A DNA stretch of 64,000 nucleotides. Origin: Lineus longissimus. Taxonomy: Eukaryota; Nemertea; Pilidiophora; Heteronemertea; Lineidae. The DNA lies in contig NC_088323.1 in the NCBI RefSeq assembly GCF_910592395.1, positions 11,829,501 through 11,893,500 on the forward strand, given 5' to 3'. How positions within the stretch are numbered: position 1 is the stretch's first letter; each line of letters starts with the position of its first letter. Both the position numbers and the translations under genes were made by a program. Shown piece by piece: positions 43,491-54,179 of the stretch. A model generated the notes under the pieces. The model was not told the origin of the DNA. It saw nothing but the letters and a program-made list of their open reading frames with translations, and made no database searches.

Positions 43491-44690
43491 CTAGACTACG
43501 TGCTGAGCAGCGACGATTGGACCGAGAGACAGCATACCGTCAGTCATCACGGAACAATCGCGCATATAATGTTGGGAGAAAGTGGAGTGAGAACTCCACG
43601 TCGCCGCCTCCAAGACCTCGTTCAAGGCGACTCCCCTATATTCGGCCCATGAAGTCGAGATGGCACGAATCTCGTGGGCCGTCACGGAACCCAGGCGGCG
43701 AAGCTCCGGAGACTGAAGAGTCATGGAGTAGGCCTGCCGGATGGTGGCCACCAACCATCTGGCGACCGTGGCGGGCGCAATCTCCCGTGTGAATCCCTCG
43801 CGATAAGACAGAAAAAGACGCTTTCTGCCGAGACGGACGGCAGGGTCTTTGGTCTTATCGACATAGAACCTCAAGGCCCGGACGGGGCAGAGAGTTCTAT
43901 CCGGGAGGTCTCGAGAGACCACCCTGGAAAGGGATGGAATAAGAACCGGGCGCCTGGAGGTGGAAGGCGCCTGGTTCTTCGCAATAAAGCCTGGGACAAA
44001 TTCTAGGACCGCGCCCCTCTCATTGAAGGCTAGCTTGTCAAAAGCTAGGGCATGGAGCTCGGACCGTCTCTGGGCCGTAGCTAAGGCCACCAAGAAGACG
44101 GTCTTAAAGGTAAGATGCTTCCTATCTGCTAGGTGCAAGGGCTCGAATGGAAATCTCATAAGAGCCCGTAACACCACCGAGAGATCCCACTTGGGGACGC
44201 AATGTAAGGAGCGGGGACGCTCCAGAGACATGTTGCGAAGCAACGATGACAAGGCGTCATCCCAAGCCGGTTGCCAGGAGCCTGTCAGTCTAAGGGTGAC
44301 GGCAATGGCAGAGCGATAGCCCTTAACCCCCTGGACCGAAAACTTCCGAACCGTAAACAAAAAGTTTAGGAAATCGAGGAAGTTGGGAAGAGTGGGAGCG
44401 ATCGGAGAAACTCCGTGCTCTCCGCACCAGTCTCGAAAGACGAGCCACTTACTGTCGTATGATGCAAGGGTAGACTGTCTTTGAGGCTGAGCGACTTTTC
44501 GGATAACGTCCTCCGAAAAGCCTCTCTCTCGGAGGAAATGCCCGATAGTCTCCAGGCGTGAAGCCTGTAGAAAGAAGGGTCCTGATGGTAGACCCGGCCT
44601 ATCGGGTGATATAGCAGGCGGTCCCACTCCGGCAATCTGCGGGGGTGGTCCGTCAGGAGCTCCAGCAACACCGGGAACCAAGCTTGGTTC
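43491..44690 (-). CDS. DIRS tyrosine recombinase, element 2 (open frame)
   Basis: The recombinase occupies the C-terminal 400 or so codons of a long open frame that also runs, out of phase, behind the RT gene. The N-terminal core-binding part contains RERGFSEDVIRKVAQPQRQS and LASYDSKW. The catalytic part has ATAQRRSELHAL (Arg I), HEIRAISTSW (His-x-x-Arg II) and HSTFSQHYMRD with the nucleophilic Tyr. All recognisable catalytic residues are present and there is no stop or frameshift. It overlaps the 3' end of the RT frame by about 325 bases, so expression probably needs frameshifting or reinitiation. In DIRS elements it integrates circular DNA without target duplication. Confidence 0.9.
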   Translation of the reverse strand, partial: EPSLVPGVAGAPDGPPPQIAGVGPPAISPDRPGLPSGPFFLQASRLETIGHFLRERGFSEDVIRKVAQPQRQSTLASYDSKWLVFRDWCGEHGVSPIAPTLPNFLDFLNFLFTVRKFSVQGVKGYRSAIAVTLRLTGSWQPAWDDALSSLLRNMSLERPRSLHCVPKWDLSVVLRALMRFPFEPLHLADRKHLTFKTVFLVALATAQRRSELHALAFDKLAFNERGAVLEFVPGFIAKNQAPSTSRRPVLIPSLSRVVSRDLPDRTLCPVRALRFYVDKTKDPAVRLGRKRLFLSYREGFTREIAPATVARWLVATIRQAYSMTLQSPELRRLGSVTAHEIRAISTSWAEYRGVALNEVLEAATWSSHSTFSQHYMRDCSVMTDGMLSLGPIVAAQHVV

Positions 44691-46460
44691 GGCCAACAAG
44701 GGGCGATCAGGCAAAGCCTGACGCGCGATGAGGCCACTTTGTTCAGAACCGGCAGCAACAGAGGGGTTGGCGGGAATGCATAAGCATTGAGGCCGTCCCA
44801 GGAGGCCGACAGGCTGTCTACTCCCAAGGCCTCGTCGTCCGGGAGAGGGGAGTAATACAGGGTGAATCTCTTGTTGAGGCGAGTGGCGAAAAGGTCCACA
44901 ATCGGCGCATCCCACATCCCGGCCAGCCGGGACACAATCTCCTGATGGAGGGTCCACTCGGTCTGGACTAAGCGATCGGCTCTGGAGAGAGCATCCGCCA
45001 GGATGTTCCTCTTGCCGGGGATGTGACGGGGGAAGAGCTGGATGTCCAGCCGACGACAAAATTGTAGGAGGTCCCATGTCAGACGACACAGAGTGTCGGA
45101 CCTCGTTCCCCCTTGTCTCCGAATATAGGCGACGACAGTCGAGTTGTCGGAGAACAGAGATACCCTGTGACCCCGTAACCGGGACGAAAAGGCCTTCACG
45201 GCTAGGATGACAGCCTGCATTTCGAGAATATTGATCGAAAGGCGAGACTCCTCCCCTGACCACGTGCCCTTGGTGGTCAGGTCGCCCTCGTTCAGGTGAG
45301 CCCCCCATCCGAAGAGGGAGGCGTCCGTGAAGAGGGACATCTGGGGGGGTAACGGACGGAGCTGCACCCCGCGGAGGAGCTCCGTCCCCGTCCCCCAGAA
45401 CCTCCAAACGTCCTCCAGTAGCATGGAAGGGAGTGCTACTGCTCGATCGAGTGGGTCCGAGAAGGGGCGCCAACTCGAGAGTAGGAGGAGCTGGAGGGGG
45501 CGCATATACAGGCGACCGAGAGGAACCTGGTCCGCCGCCGAATTGAGCAGGCCCAGCAGGGACAGGAACTGTCTGGCTGTGGCGCTGTCTCGACGACGGA
45601 AAGCCCGAATCAGAGACCGGATCTTGGTGACCCGGTCCTGAGGTGGGGACATGAGGCCCTCTCTGGTACGGAAACGTACTCCCACGAAGACAAAATCCTG
45701 AGACGGGTCTAGCTCGGATTTTTCTAAGTTTGTTATCCACCCGGCCTGGGTCGCCGTCTTGAGCAAGAACCGAGTCTGCTTGAGAAGACGGGGACGGGAT
45801 TGGCAACGCAGCAGCCAGTCGTCTAAGTAGCAATGGAGCTTGAAGCCCAAAGCGTGAAACGGGGCGGCGAACGCCCTGACGACGGTTGTGAAAATAAGCG
45901 GAGCGGAAGCCAGGCCGAAAGGCAAGGCCTGAAACTGATAAATTTTGCCTTCGAAGTAAAAGCGAAGGAAATGTTGAAAGTCTGGATGGACTGGGATGTG
46001 AAAATACGCATCCTGCAAGTCCATGGAGACGGCCCAATCGTCGGGCTGCACCGCTGTTGCCACTGACCTTGTTGTTTCCATCCTGAAACTGGGTACCCTG
46101 AGGAACCGGTTCAGGCTGGACAGGTCTATGACCAATCTCCATTTTCCCGACTTCTTCGGAACCAAGAAGATGTGGCTGTAAAAGCCCGGGGAGGAGTGGT
46201 CTTCCACCACCGTGACAGCCTCCTTCTGGAGGAGGGAGTTGACCTCGGACCGAAGGGCTTCGGCCCTGGCCGGGTCCACGGGGGGGTATTACCGGGTGGG
46301 GAGTCGATGTCGTTGGGGGAGGATGGGCAAAATCGAGGCGAACCCCGTGCCGGAGCATGTCCGGGACTGGGGAGCCTTTTTGACACCATCCGACCCAAAA
46401 GGCTGCGAAATGGCGCAGTCGGCCCCCAACGACAGAGTCCGAGAGAGTGTCGCCTATTAG
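44366..46460 (-). CDS. DIRS RT/RNase H/methyltransferase-like polyprotein, element 2 (one frame break near its start)
   Basis: The main open part is 46279-44366 (637 codons; its left limit has GTG, not ATG). RT is at about residues 38-200 (KWRLVIDLSSLNRFL; catalytic YLDD at 151-154). RNase H is at about 314-433 with D319, E353, D378 and D429. A methyltransferase-like block is at about 460-545 (DLFATRLNK, LGVDSLSASWDG, APCWPNQAWFP). A conserved leader (GGRLRHFAAFW, SPVPDMLRHGV) precedes it in another frame. The switch falls at a seven-C run at about 46286-46292, so a one-base slip or a sequencing error is possible. Otherwise the frame is intact. Confidence 0.9.
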
Positions 46461-46482
46461 CGCCCGAGGAGAAGGTGACAAG

Positions 46483-48937
46483 TCACCGACGCCTGCCCCC
46501 GCGACCCTTCCGCTGTTGTGGCCGGAAGGGGCGCTTGGGCTGCCCGCCACCTCCGCCCTGACCTGAGGAGCGGTGGAGCTTATTGGAGGGGCGGGCTGGA
46601 GCCGCAGCTTCTGTCTGCCCTCGGGGACGAAAAGACCCGGAGGAGCCCTGCGAGGCCGAGGGCCCACGAGAGGCCGACGCACCCCGGGGGCGTCTAAACT
46701 CCGGCTGACGTCCCCGGCCCGCGGACCATGAAGAGGAACGCGGGCGGGGGGCCTGTCTGGGGGGAGGAGGGTCCCCCTCACGACTCTTATCCGACTCGCG
46801 CTGAGCCCCTAAGGTATCAGGCAGCGAATCGTGGAATAAGAAGGGACCGCCCAAAGGGGCGGTCCGCAAGGCCCCGCGCAGAAACTGGGCGCGGACCACA
46901 CTCAGCCCCTCGATGAGGAGGTCCCGGCGCTTCAGCACCGCGTTGGCTGCTTGTTTGGCAGCTAAGTCACTGGCATGTTGCAGTGACTGCTGTAAGGACA
47001 TAGCCAGGATGCGTTGCTCATCCGTGGCGTCCGCAGCCAACGACCTGGACAGGGCACAGAGCGTCAAGTCGGCGTACGATAACACCGACTGCGTCTCCTT
47101 GGCCAGGGCCTCATCGTTCTTGGCATCCCTCATAGGAGCAGACGTGAGGACTTTCGGAACGACCAACCCGGCGAGCTGCACATCATCCCTCAAGGGGATG
47201 AGTGAGACCGGGTCAGTCCCCGACGGCGATACTCTATAGTATTCTGGCCTATACGAAGGACTGTGAGGGGAAGTGGCCGTGAATTTTCCCCGCCTTCGTC
47301 CAGGCTCCCGGTCCAGTCGACGGCAAAGTCGAGACCAGGGAGCGCTGGTGGCCCCCGCAGGACGGCGCCGTGTCCCTAAGCGTTGAATCGAGCCAATGAG
47401 AGGCTCTGATCAAGGCAGGGGAGGGGGGCAACTCATCGAGTGCCCGGTCCGGCACGGCAGCCAAGTCCGGCTCGTCGGCATCCCCGAAAAGATCGAAGGG
47501 AGCACGGCCGAGCGCGGGGTTGACCGGCGGGAGAGGACAATGCTCGGTCGGCACGAACTGCCGGACGAGCGCGCGAAGATCGCGCATCCCAGCCACAATG
47601 GTGGGGTCCTCTGTTCCAGAGGGGCAGTCAGCCTGAGGGGCCTGCCCGATGGAAGATTGCGACTCATCGAATTGATAGTCGACCTCCATGGGGACTTGGG
47701 GCAGCTCAAAGGCCACTGGTCTCCCGGCCTGCTGCTGAGGGGCCCTATCTGAGAGATTTTTGGTCTCCAGATGGGCAGCCAAACTCTGCAGGACCTGACG
47801 CTGCTGGGCCGTAAGGCCCGGCGCGATAGGCCGGGGATCCTGTCTGGACATACCTGGGGCAGGCAGGGATGGCGGGGGGCTACTCACCACAAAGGGGGTG
47901 GAGCTCAGACCCGCAGAGCCAGACAGGGAGGGACGGGGTCGCACCGGCGAAATCGTGGGGCGAACCCTCCCGACGTCCGGACAGACCCTAGGGTCTCTAG
48001 AACGGACGTAATGCCCCATTGTCGCACCCCTACCCCAGGGGGGTAGGTCACCTCCGTGCGAGACAAGAGGGGGCGGCAGAACAGGGGGGGTGACGCCCGA
48101 GTCTGCAGTAACCCACGGGGAGGCGGTCGACGTCCTCAGAAGGGGACGGAAATTGGGGTGAGCTGCCTGCCAGGCCTCATAACCCGATGGGATAGTCACA
48201 ACCGAAGACACTGCCGGAGGCACATCCAACCCGGAGGAGGACGGGGGACGACCCAATGCCGCAGCAGGGGGGTCCCGACGGGGGAGGGCGGAGGAAACCC
48301 GGCCAGGTGGGGGCTTAGACGTGACTAAGGACTCCACGGCCGGTAGCCGGAGGAGTTCCTGAATCAGGAGGTCTGCCTCCAGCGGGGTATGCTCAACGCC
48401 CAGGGGATCGGGACGCAAAGCGTCCAGAGTCCCGCTCACTTCGACCCCCTGTGAAAGGGGGGAGGAGCCAATCTCCCTAGGGGGCGCCCCGATGAGGGGG
48501 TCACCGGCGCTCAACCTAGGAGAGAACCCGGGGGGCACACCTCCGAATGGAGGGTGCCCGGCCCGAGCCCCGGAGTCGGGCGCCGAAACGGCGCCAGAGC
48601 TCCGGGGGCCTCGCCCCCGCTGAGAAGAAACAGCGGAGGGGGACTTAGAAGAGGCCGCACCAGACTTTCTGGGGCCTCTCCGGGTCGGCTTCTGCTTCTT
48701 CGACGGCCGAGGGGCCGGAGAAGCAGAAGGCAGCGTCCCGGCAGCGGACGAAACCGCAGTCGCAGAGTCCGACGGGGCGGACTGGCGAGCCGGGGACGAA
48801 CCGGGACGGGGACTAATAATCCCCGATACACCGGCACCCGGGCACCTGAATACCCAGAAGGGTAACAGGCCCAATAAGAGGGCTGGAAAGCCCAATAATG
48901 ACAAGAAAGACGCTAACAAGAGCGGCAGAGCCAGCAT
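46483..48937 (-). pseudogene. DIRS Gag-like ORF1, element 2 (one frameshift)
   Basis: The first ATG in the frame is at 48937. The N-terminal frame runs to 47249 and the C-terminal frame covers 47193-46483. Comparison with element 1 places a one-base deletion at about 47286, just after GAWTKAGK. The product has a hydrophobic Leu-rich start (ALPLLLASFLSLLGF), a long Pro/Ser/Arg-rich region, a conserved helical core (KETQSVLSYADLTLCALSR, RILAMSLQQSLQHASDL) and an Arg/Gly-rich tail (RGRQPEFRRPRG to KGRGGRRR) suited to nucleic-acid binding. No CCHC knuckle is seen. The Gag label rests on position and composition. Confidence 0.78.
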
Positions 48938-49219
48938 CTTGAGAGGCCACACAAAGAAAGTGAACGATAAGAAAAACTTGGATTTATTTGGTCACGTGAC
49001 CGGAGCCTGGAGCGAGAAAAATTTTTGGGAGAACGGCGAAGAAAAAGCATTCTAAGTGACGAAATCAGGGAAAGATGGGTAAAGGAATGGTCTCACCCGC
49101 TTCCTGAAATCGGCAGCTCCAAACGGACGTCCGGGGGAGGATCCTTCTCAATACTGTCGCGGGGGAATCAACGCAAACAGCAACAGAAACTCGGTGCTTG
49201 TGATACAAGGCGCCGAGGA

Positions 49220-49401
49220 AAAAGTACTGGCAATATGGCGGCTTGCACGGTTGATGGGCTGTACAGGGGCGCCGCCTGGACGTAGCCTTGTGAACTGGCT
49301 GGTTATTTTCTAATGTAATTAGTTAAATAATTCCTCGGGTAGATCCGATATGAGTACATATGCAAAAGTCTGACCTGGGTAGAGTATGAACGACATAAAA
49401 T
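49220..49401 (+). repeat. DIRS element 2 right inverted terminal repeat
   Basis: The reverse complement of the left terminal repeat, ending AAAGTCTGACCTGGGTAGAG then TATGAACGACATAAAAT. Confidence 0.88.
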
Positions 49402-49745
49402 GAAGCGTTAAAAAAATGTTTTGAAAGAACAAGCCATGTGATATTACCGGAGATCCATACTTTCGGGAACAACGTTTACATAAATTTGGCCACGCTTTGG
49501 CTATTTTCTTGGGTTTTTTTCCCATAATAGGCCAAAGTCGCATAAATTTTTTAATGAAATTTGGTAATAATTAGAAAGGAATGTTTTTTAGATTAGTGGT
49601 TGTGACATTTCTGTGAGTGTGATGTGCATTAGCAACAATTTTTTGCAAGAAAGTTTGCAAAAACAGGCCCTGCACTGCAGTCTGTCACAAATTTTTACAT
49701 CAATGCTGTACACAAGACATGCAATGGATGCATGCTAAACCTAGA

Positions 49746-50125
49746 ATGAAACGGCCAGGGGCCATTGTGCTCACCGTAAGTATTTTTAGTAGACAGTTAC
49801 AGAAAGTGCTACAGTATGTAGGCCTCTCATAATTTATACATGCATCTGTGACCAGTTCAGAGCCGGCCCTGGCCAAGTGGTGAATCCGAGACTTGTGGTT
49901 CCAAGCTTGTAGAGTCTAGGTGAAAATGATAGTGAAGAAACGTGCCACTCCATGACAATGGTGAATATATTTTTAACTTTGACCTCAGTGACCCTGACAG
50001 GTAGGTCAAATAACAAACCAGGGTGATATGTGATGTAGACACATCCACCTGACCATAACAATTTCATCACTCGTTACACTACAGCAATCGGCAAAAACGA
50101 TTTCCAAGATGGCCGCCTAATTAAA
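49746..50125 (+). repeat. Dispersed repeat, block R9 (partial)
   Basis: Has the 5' signature GGCCAGGGGCCATTGTGCTC. A degenerate monomer follows with TTTGACCTCAGTGACCC and a divergent module (TTTCCAAGATGGCCGCCT). There is no 3' signature. A new 5' signature begins about 75 bases later (R10). Confidence 0.75.
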
Positions 50126-50185
50126 TCTATGGCACCAAATAAATAAAAAAATGAAGAAAATGTAAGATAGAACTCAGAAAAGAAA

Positions 50186-51101
50186 TGAAATGGCCAGGGC
50201 CATTGTGCTCACCTCTTGTGAAGGGAAGATGGATGAAGCATTAGCATGGTTGGGGTACATTCGTACCAAGTTAGGGATCTGTAGCTAAAGCAGTGACAAA
50301 ACGTGCCGTCATTGTAAAATGGCGGTGCCAAGGAAAACTTTGACCTCTGTGACCTTGAGAAGTAGGACAAATCAAAAACCCACATTTATGAAATGTGTCC
50401 TTGCTAGGAGCACCTACCATAAAAATGTTATGAAAATCAGACCACTATTAAACGAGCAATCAAACATTTTAACTTTGGACATTAAATTTGGCCCCCGGTT
50501 GGCCAAACTAAGAATTTTTCAAGATGCCCGCCTGGCACCCATATTGGCTATCACATTTGATAAAAAATCAAGGATTTAGTAGAGAGTACATAGATATACA
50601 TCCAGATCAAATTTGGTTGCAATCCGATCATTAGTTTCGGAGTAATAGTACTGTGTTTATTTTTCAAGATGGCTGCCTGGCGGCCATATTTGATGTCCGA
50701 ACGGCCGAAATTTTAGGGGTGGAATAGAGAATCCCCAGATACATGTCCACACTGGTTTAAAACCTTCTAGCTAAAATAGATAGGAAACATGCTACTGTTC
50801 AGTGAATCAGCAAACTTTGACCTCTGTGACCTTGAAAAGGAGGCCAAATTAAAAACCCGGAGGATATATGATGCACCTTTGCTAGAAGTACCTACCATAT
50901 TTTTTTCAAAATTTCCCGACTACTATTAAGGGAGATATTGCATATTTTCACTTTTAACGTTTGGCCCCCTGGTGGCCAAACCATGAAACGAATCAGATTG
51001 AAACTTGGTCTCCAAGGTGTCATTACATAAGGGTACATGTGTACCAAGTTTCAACTCAATAGCTCTAACAGTTACGAAACGTGCCCTGCTAACGGACGAC
51101 G

Positions 51102-51175
<74 letters not shown>

Positions 51176-51234
51176 ACGACGGACGACGGACGCCACGGTA
51201 TGGGATAAGCTCACCTCTGCTAAGAGGTGAGCTA
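50186..51234 (+). repeat. Dispersed ~300-bp-monomer repeat, block R10 (complete)
   Basis: Has the 5' signature GGCCAGGGCCATTGTGCTCA and TTTGACCTCTGTGACCTTG motifs at about 50337 and 50817. A long GAC microsatellite and the 3' hairpin AGCTCACCTC/GAGGTGAGCT followed by AA complete it. The last 400 bases match R4 almost base for base. Confidence 0.88.
51094..51193 (+). repeat. (GAC)n microsatellite in R10
   Basis: About 75 bases of uninterrupted GAC flanked by GGACGAC variants. It translates as poly-Arg/Asp/Thr or poly-Val in different frames, which creates spurious ORFs. Much longer than in R4. Confidence 0.95.
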
Positions 51235-51239
51235 AAAAG

Positions 51240-51330
51240 GAAAAGATGAAAAATAAAAATATTTTTGGCTGTCCTTGACCGGGGTTTGAACTCACGACCT
51301 TTGGATTGCCACAATACGAGGAAAAACCCA
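51240..51330 (-). repeat. tRNA-derived SINE fragment (copy 1)
   Basis: On the minus strand GAGTTCAAACCCCGGTC resembles a tRNA T-arm/box B, preceded by GGCAATCCAAAGGTCGTG and followed by CAAGGACAGCC. The same arrangement occurs at 54180-54325 with a fuller tRNA-like head. It is too degraded for a tRNA gene. Confidence 0.55.
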
Positions 51331-51477
51331 CAAAACATGCAATTTCGGCCATATTTTAATTCCGATCTGGCTGAAACTTGGCATACAAATAGTGGCTTCT
51401 TAGATGCATCATTACACAAAATTAAAACACTTTACATTGAACAACGACAAAACGTACCAAGAACGGTAAAGTTTTCA

Positions 51478-52447
51478 ACTTTGACCTCTGTGAACTTGAA
51501 AGGTGGGTCAAATCAAAAACCCGTAAGATATTTGATGTATCCTTGCTGGGAGTACCTACCATGAAACTTTTATCAAAAACAAATCAGTAATAAGCGAGAA
51601 ATCACACTTTTTGAGTTTTGAGTTTCGGCCCCCTGGTGGCCAAGTCAATAATCAGACCGAACCAAAATTCAGTGTAAAAGGTCAACTGACCTAGGGGGTC
51701 ATTTGTTCAAAGTTTCAAGTTCATAACTGTTGCGGTTGAGAAACGTGCCATAGTTACACTCAAATGGCAAATTTACGCCATTTGACCTCTGCGACCTTAA
51801 AAAGTAGGTCAAATCCGAAAAATCGTGCAACATCTGAGGTAACCTTGCTAGGGGTACCTGCCATAAAAATTTCATCAAAAACAATTTGCTAATAAGCAGG
51901 CTATTGCACTTCTTACTTTTTCTGTTTTGGCCCCCTGGTGGCAAAGTCAAGAATCAGATCAGACTGAAATTCAGCACCAGAGGTTATCTGATATAGGGGG
52001 TTATATGTACCAAGTTTCAAGCTCATAGCTTTGGTGGTTGAGAAACGTGCCATAGTTACACTCAAATGGCCAATTCACGCCATTTGACCTCTGCGACCTT
52101 GAAAAGTAGATCAAATTAAAAACCCGTAAGATATATGATGTATCCTATGAGTACCTACCACAAAAGTTTTATCGAATACAAGTCACTAATAAGCGAGATA
52201 TCACACTTTTTAGATATCCACATTTGGCCCCCTGGTGGCCAAGTAGAGAATCAGATCGGACAGAAATTTAGTGTCACGGGTCATCTGACCTAGGGGGTCA
52301 TGTGTACAAAGTTTTAAGTTCATAGGCCTAGCGGTTAAAAAACGTGCCACTGTTCTTGAACTAGGATACGACGGACGACGACGACGACGACGACGGACGA
52401 CGGACACTGCGGTATCGTATAGACTCCCCTACGGTGAGCCAAAAAGT
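51478..52447 (+). repeat. Dispersed ~300-bp-monomer repeat, block R11 (three monomers)
   Basis: CTGGTGGCC-type motifs lie at about 51626, 51929 and 52225 (spacings about 303 and 296). TTTGACCTCTG-type motifs are at about 51479, 51780 and 52083. A GAC run lies at about 52373-52410, and the 3' signature GGTGAGCCAAAAAG ends near 52447. Confidence 0.87.
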
Positions 52448-52920
52448 GCCATCTGTTGAGGCGGGGATCATAGGATCTGTTTTGAGCGATGTATTTAGCC
52501 CCTTAGAGTAAAAGACGCCATGATCACCCAAACATGCACATGTCCCTTTAACTAAACCCTTTGAAGGCCGATTTCAAAAAACCCTCTCCATTTGCCCGAT
52601 CTTTACTATACATGTAGTTGCCAAAACCTACTGGGCACACCTCCAAATAAAACACTTATTACAGCTTTCTGAGACGGAGGCATACCAAATGACAACTTTG
52701 GTTGAAGTAGTGCGGTACTGAGCATGATTTTCACATAAGGTTTTCAAGGGTGAAAATTTGAGTTCTGTCATCTGGGATTCTGTGTGTATTTTGGTGTCAA
52801 AGCCCCCAAAGGCAACATTTGCTCCAAAAACGTGGGCTTATGGGGTGTTTTTTCTGTGGAAAATCGAGCTACAAAGGGTTAAGACTAAACAAAAAGCAAA
52901 AGCAACTCTATAAGCTACCA
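52448..52920. other. Intronic DNA with a possible MITE (about 52552-52883)
   Basis: The left CCCTTTGAAGGCCGATTTC faces GAAAATCGAGCTACAAAGGG on the right, an imperfect inverted pair. ACTAAAC stands on both outer sides but the register with the ends is not clean. Confidence 0.4.
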
Positions 52921-52922
52921 AC

Positions 52923-53558
52923 CTGGATACCGGGTGGTGAGTGGACAGGGATACCTGCACAGCGCCTGAACTCATCTAAATTAGCATATTCAGGCATTGT
53001 GCTACTAGCATCGCTACTGCTATGTGTTCGCATTAATAGCTTCCGTCGCTGCGAACCAGATGCACTCACATCATGCACATCATCTGATTCGTCTTCATCT
53101 GGCGTCAATAAACCGGGATCGCTATCCGGATCCCCGCGGGAAGATCCAGAAGCGGACGACGGATGCTTGGAGGTTTTGGCACCAAATGTCGATAAGCGAT
53201 TTTGTTCCTTCTTCGGGAATGAACCAGTTTTGACACAGATCATATCAGATTGCTGCAGCTTCGGCGAATCTTGCAAACGACCATCGTCCACTTTGAGAGA
53301 ATCCTGAGCATCCTCGAAGACAGCACAGTTCAAATCACAAACAACTTCGACATAGTTTGCTGGCACATATATTGTCGATTTAGAGCCAATTTTCTTAACA
53401 TTCCACCACTGATCATTCGTTTGCTTTATCAACACAAACTCTTCTCCCTCATCCATGCTGATAGGATGACCATTATCATCTTCATAGGAGTAGCTGTACA
53501 GAGCACGCACACGCACTTTCGCCTTTGACTTCTTGGCTTGTGAAGCTGAAGAAGCCAT
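52923..53558 (-). CDS. ARHGAP12/27-like: ARHGAP-like gene, first coding exon with SH3 domain
   Basis: The ATG at 53558 is in a strong Kozak context (A at -3, G at +4). The 636-bp exon (212 codons) ends at donor ATCCAG/GTTGGT in phase 0. After a basic start (MASSASQAKKSKAK) it has an SH3 domain at about residues 14-73: ALYSYSYED, the RT-loop acidic run EGEEFVLI, the Trp pair in QWWNVKK and the closing YVPANYVEVV. The rest is Ser/Asp-rich linker with GLLTPDEDESDDVHDVS and a Tyr motif (PEYANLDEF). The gene product should act on Rho-family GTPases at membranes or the cytoskeleton, by homology with ARHGAP12/15/27. The RhoGAP domain itself is not in this window. Confidence 0.92.
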
Positions 53559-53712
53559 CTTTAATTCGGAGTTAGCACCAGGACGTTCTGAACAGGTTGG
53601 CGTGATTGGCCGCTACATCTCAATAATGGGAAGAGACACCTGAAGCAAAGTTTGTATCTATATTAGAGAAATAAGTGTCATGAGGTCAATGAAATTATAA
53701 TGTGTTACTTAA

Positions 53713-53958
53713 CCCTTTAACTGCCACCATCGCCGAATTGTGACAATCGCAGGTATGCGATATTCACCATTGACATGATTGAGTTTCATTGAAAAGATTG
53801 TGCTACGCAATTTTACAGCCTACTGATAGATGGCATGCAGTTAGTTTAGATTGCTTCTATGGCAGTTTCGAGGAGACTAACTCTTCTCTTTTTCAAGCAA
53901 CAGTCTTTTGAGTTCAACAGGCTATGAAAATTTCAAAAATATTTGGCAGTTAAAGGGT
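53713..53958. mobile_element. MITE with ACCCTTTAACTGCCA inverted repeats
   Basis: Perfect 15-bp ends, ACCCTTTAACTGCCA and TGGCAGTTAAAGGGT, enclose 246 bp about 150 bases upstream of the gene's start codon. The target duplication is unclear. Confidence 0.72.
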
Positions 53959-54179
53959 GTTTTTTTTCCACAACATTGATAGGACTCAGGTATAAAAAAA
54001 CAAAGTTTCAACCCCACTTTCGTTCATGCAGTGAATTGTATATTAGTAGAAAGTATCATCATAAGCGTAATCAAGTTATAGATTTTTTAAGCAAGCCAGA
54101 TTGGAAACTACTCTCTCCTCCAGGAGAGGGACAGTTTTCAGCCAAATTTAGGCCTAAAACAGCCTAAATTAAATTGACG

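Larger units (their letters stand above)
42679..49401 (-). mobile_element. DIRS-like tyrosine-recombinase retrotransposon, element 2
   Basis: Same organisation and almost the same length (about 6.72 kb) as element 1. It has inverted terminal repeats at about 42683-42897 and 49220-49401, and an internal complementary region at 42936-43030. Minus-strand coding order is Gag-like, pol, tyrosine recombinase. Terminal sequences are similar but clearly diverged from element 1, so these are two subfamily members and not a recent duplication. It lies in the intron between the SH3 and first WW exons, in the sense orientation of the gene. The recombinase frame is open; Gag and the start of pol each show one frame break. 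Confidence 0.94.

Noticed and set aside
43491-46781. A single 1096-residue protein
   Set aside because: Only the last 400 or so codons match a known family. Most of the rest is the out-of-phase reading of the RT gene.
46483-48865. Plus-strand ORFs across DIRS element 2 Gag
   Set aside because: Arg/Gly/Pro-rich low-complexity shadows of the Gag-like gene. No independent support.
51005-51419. ORFs encoding poly-Arg, poly-Thr or poly-Val
   Set aside because: They are translations of the GAC microsatellite in repeat block R10.
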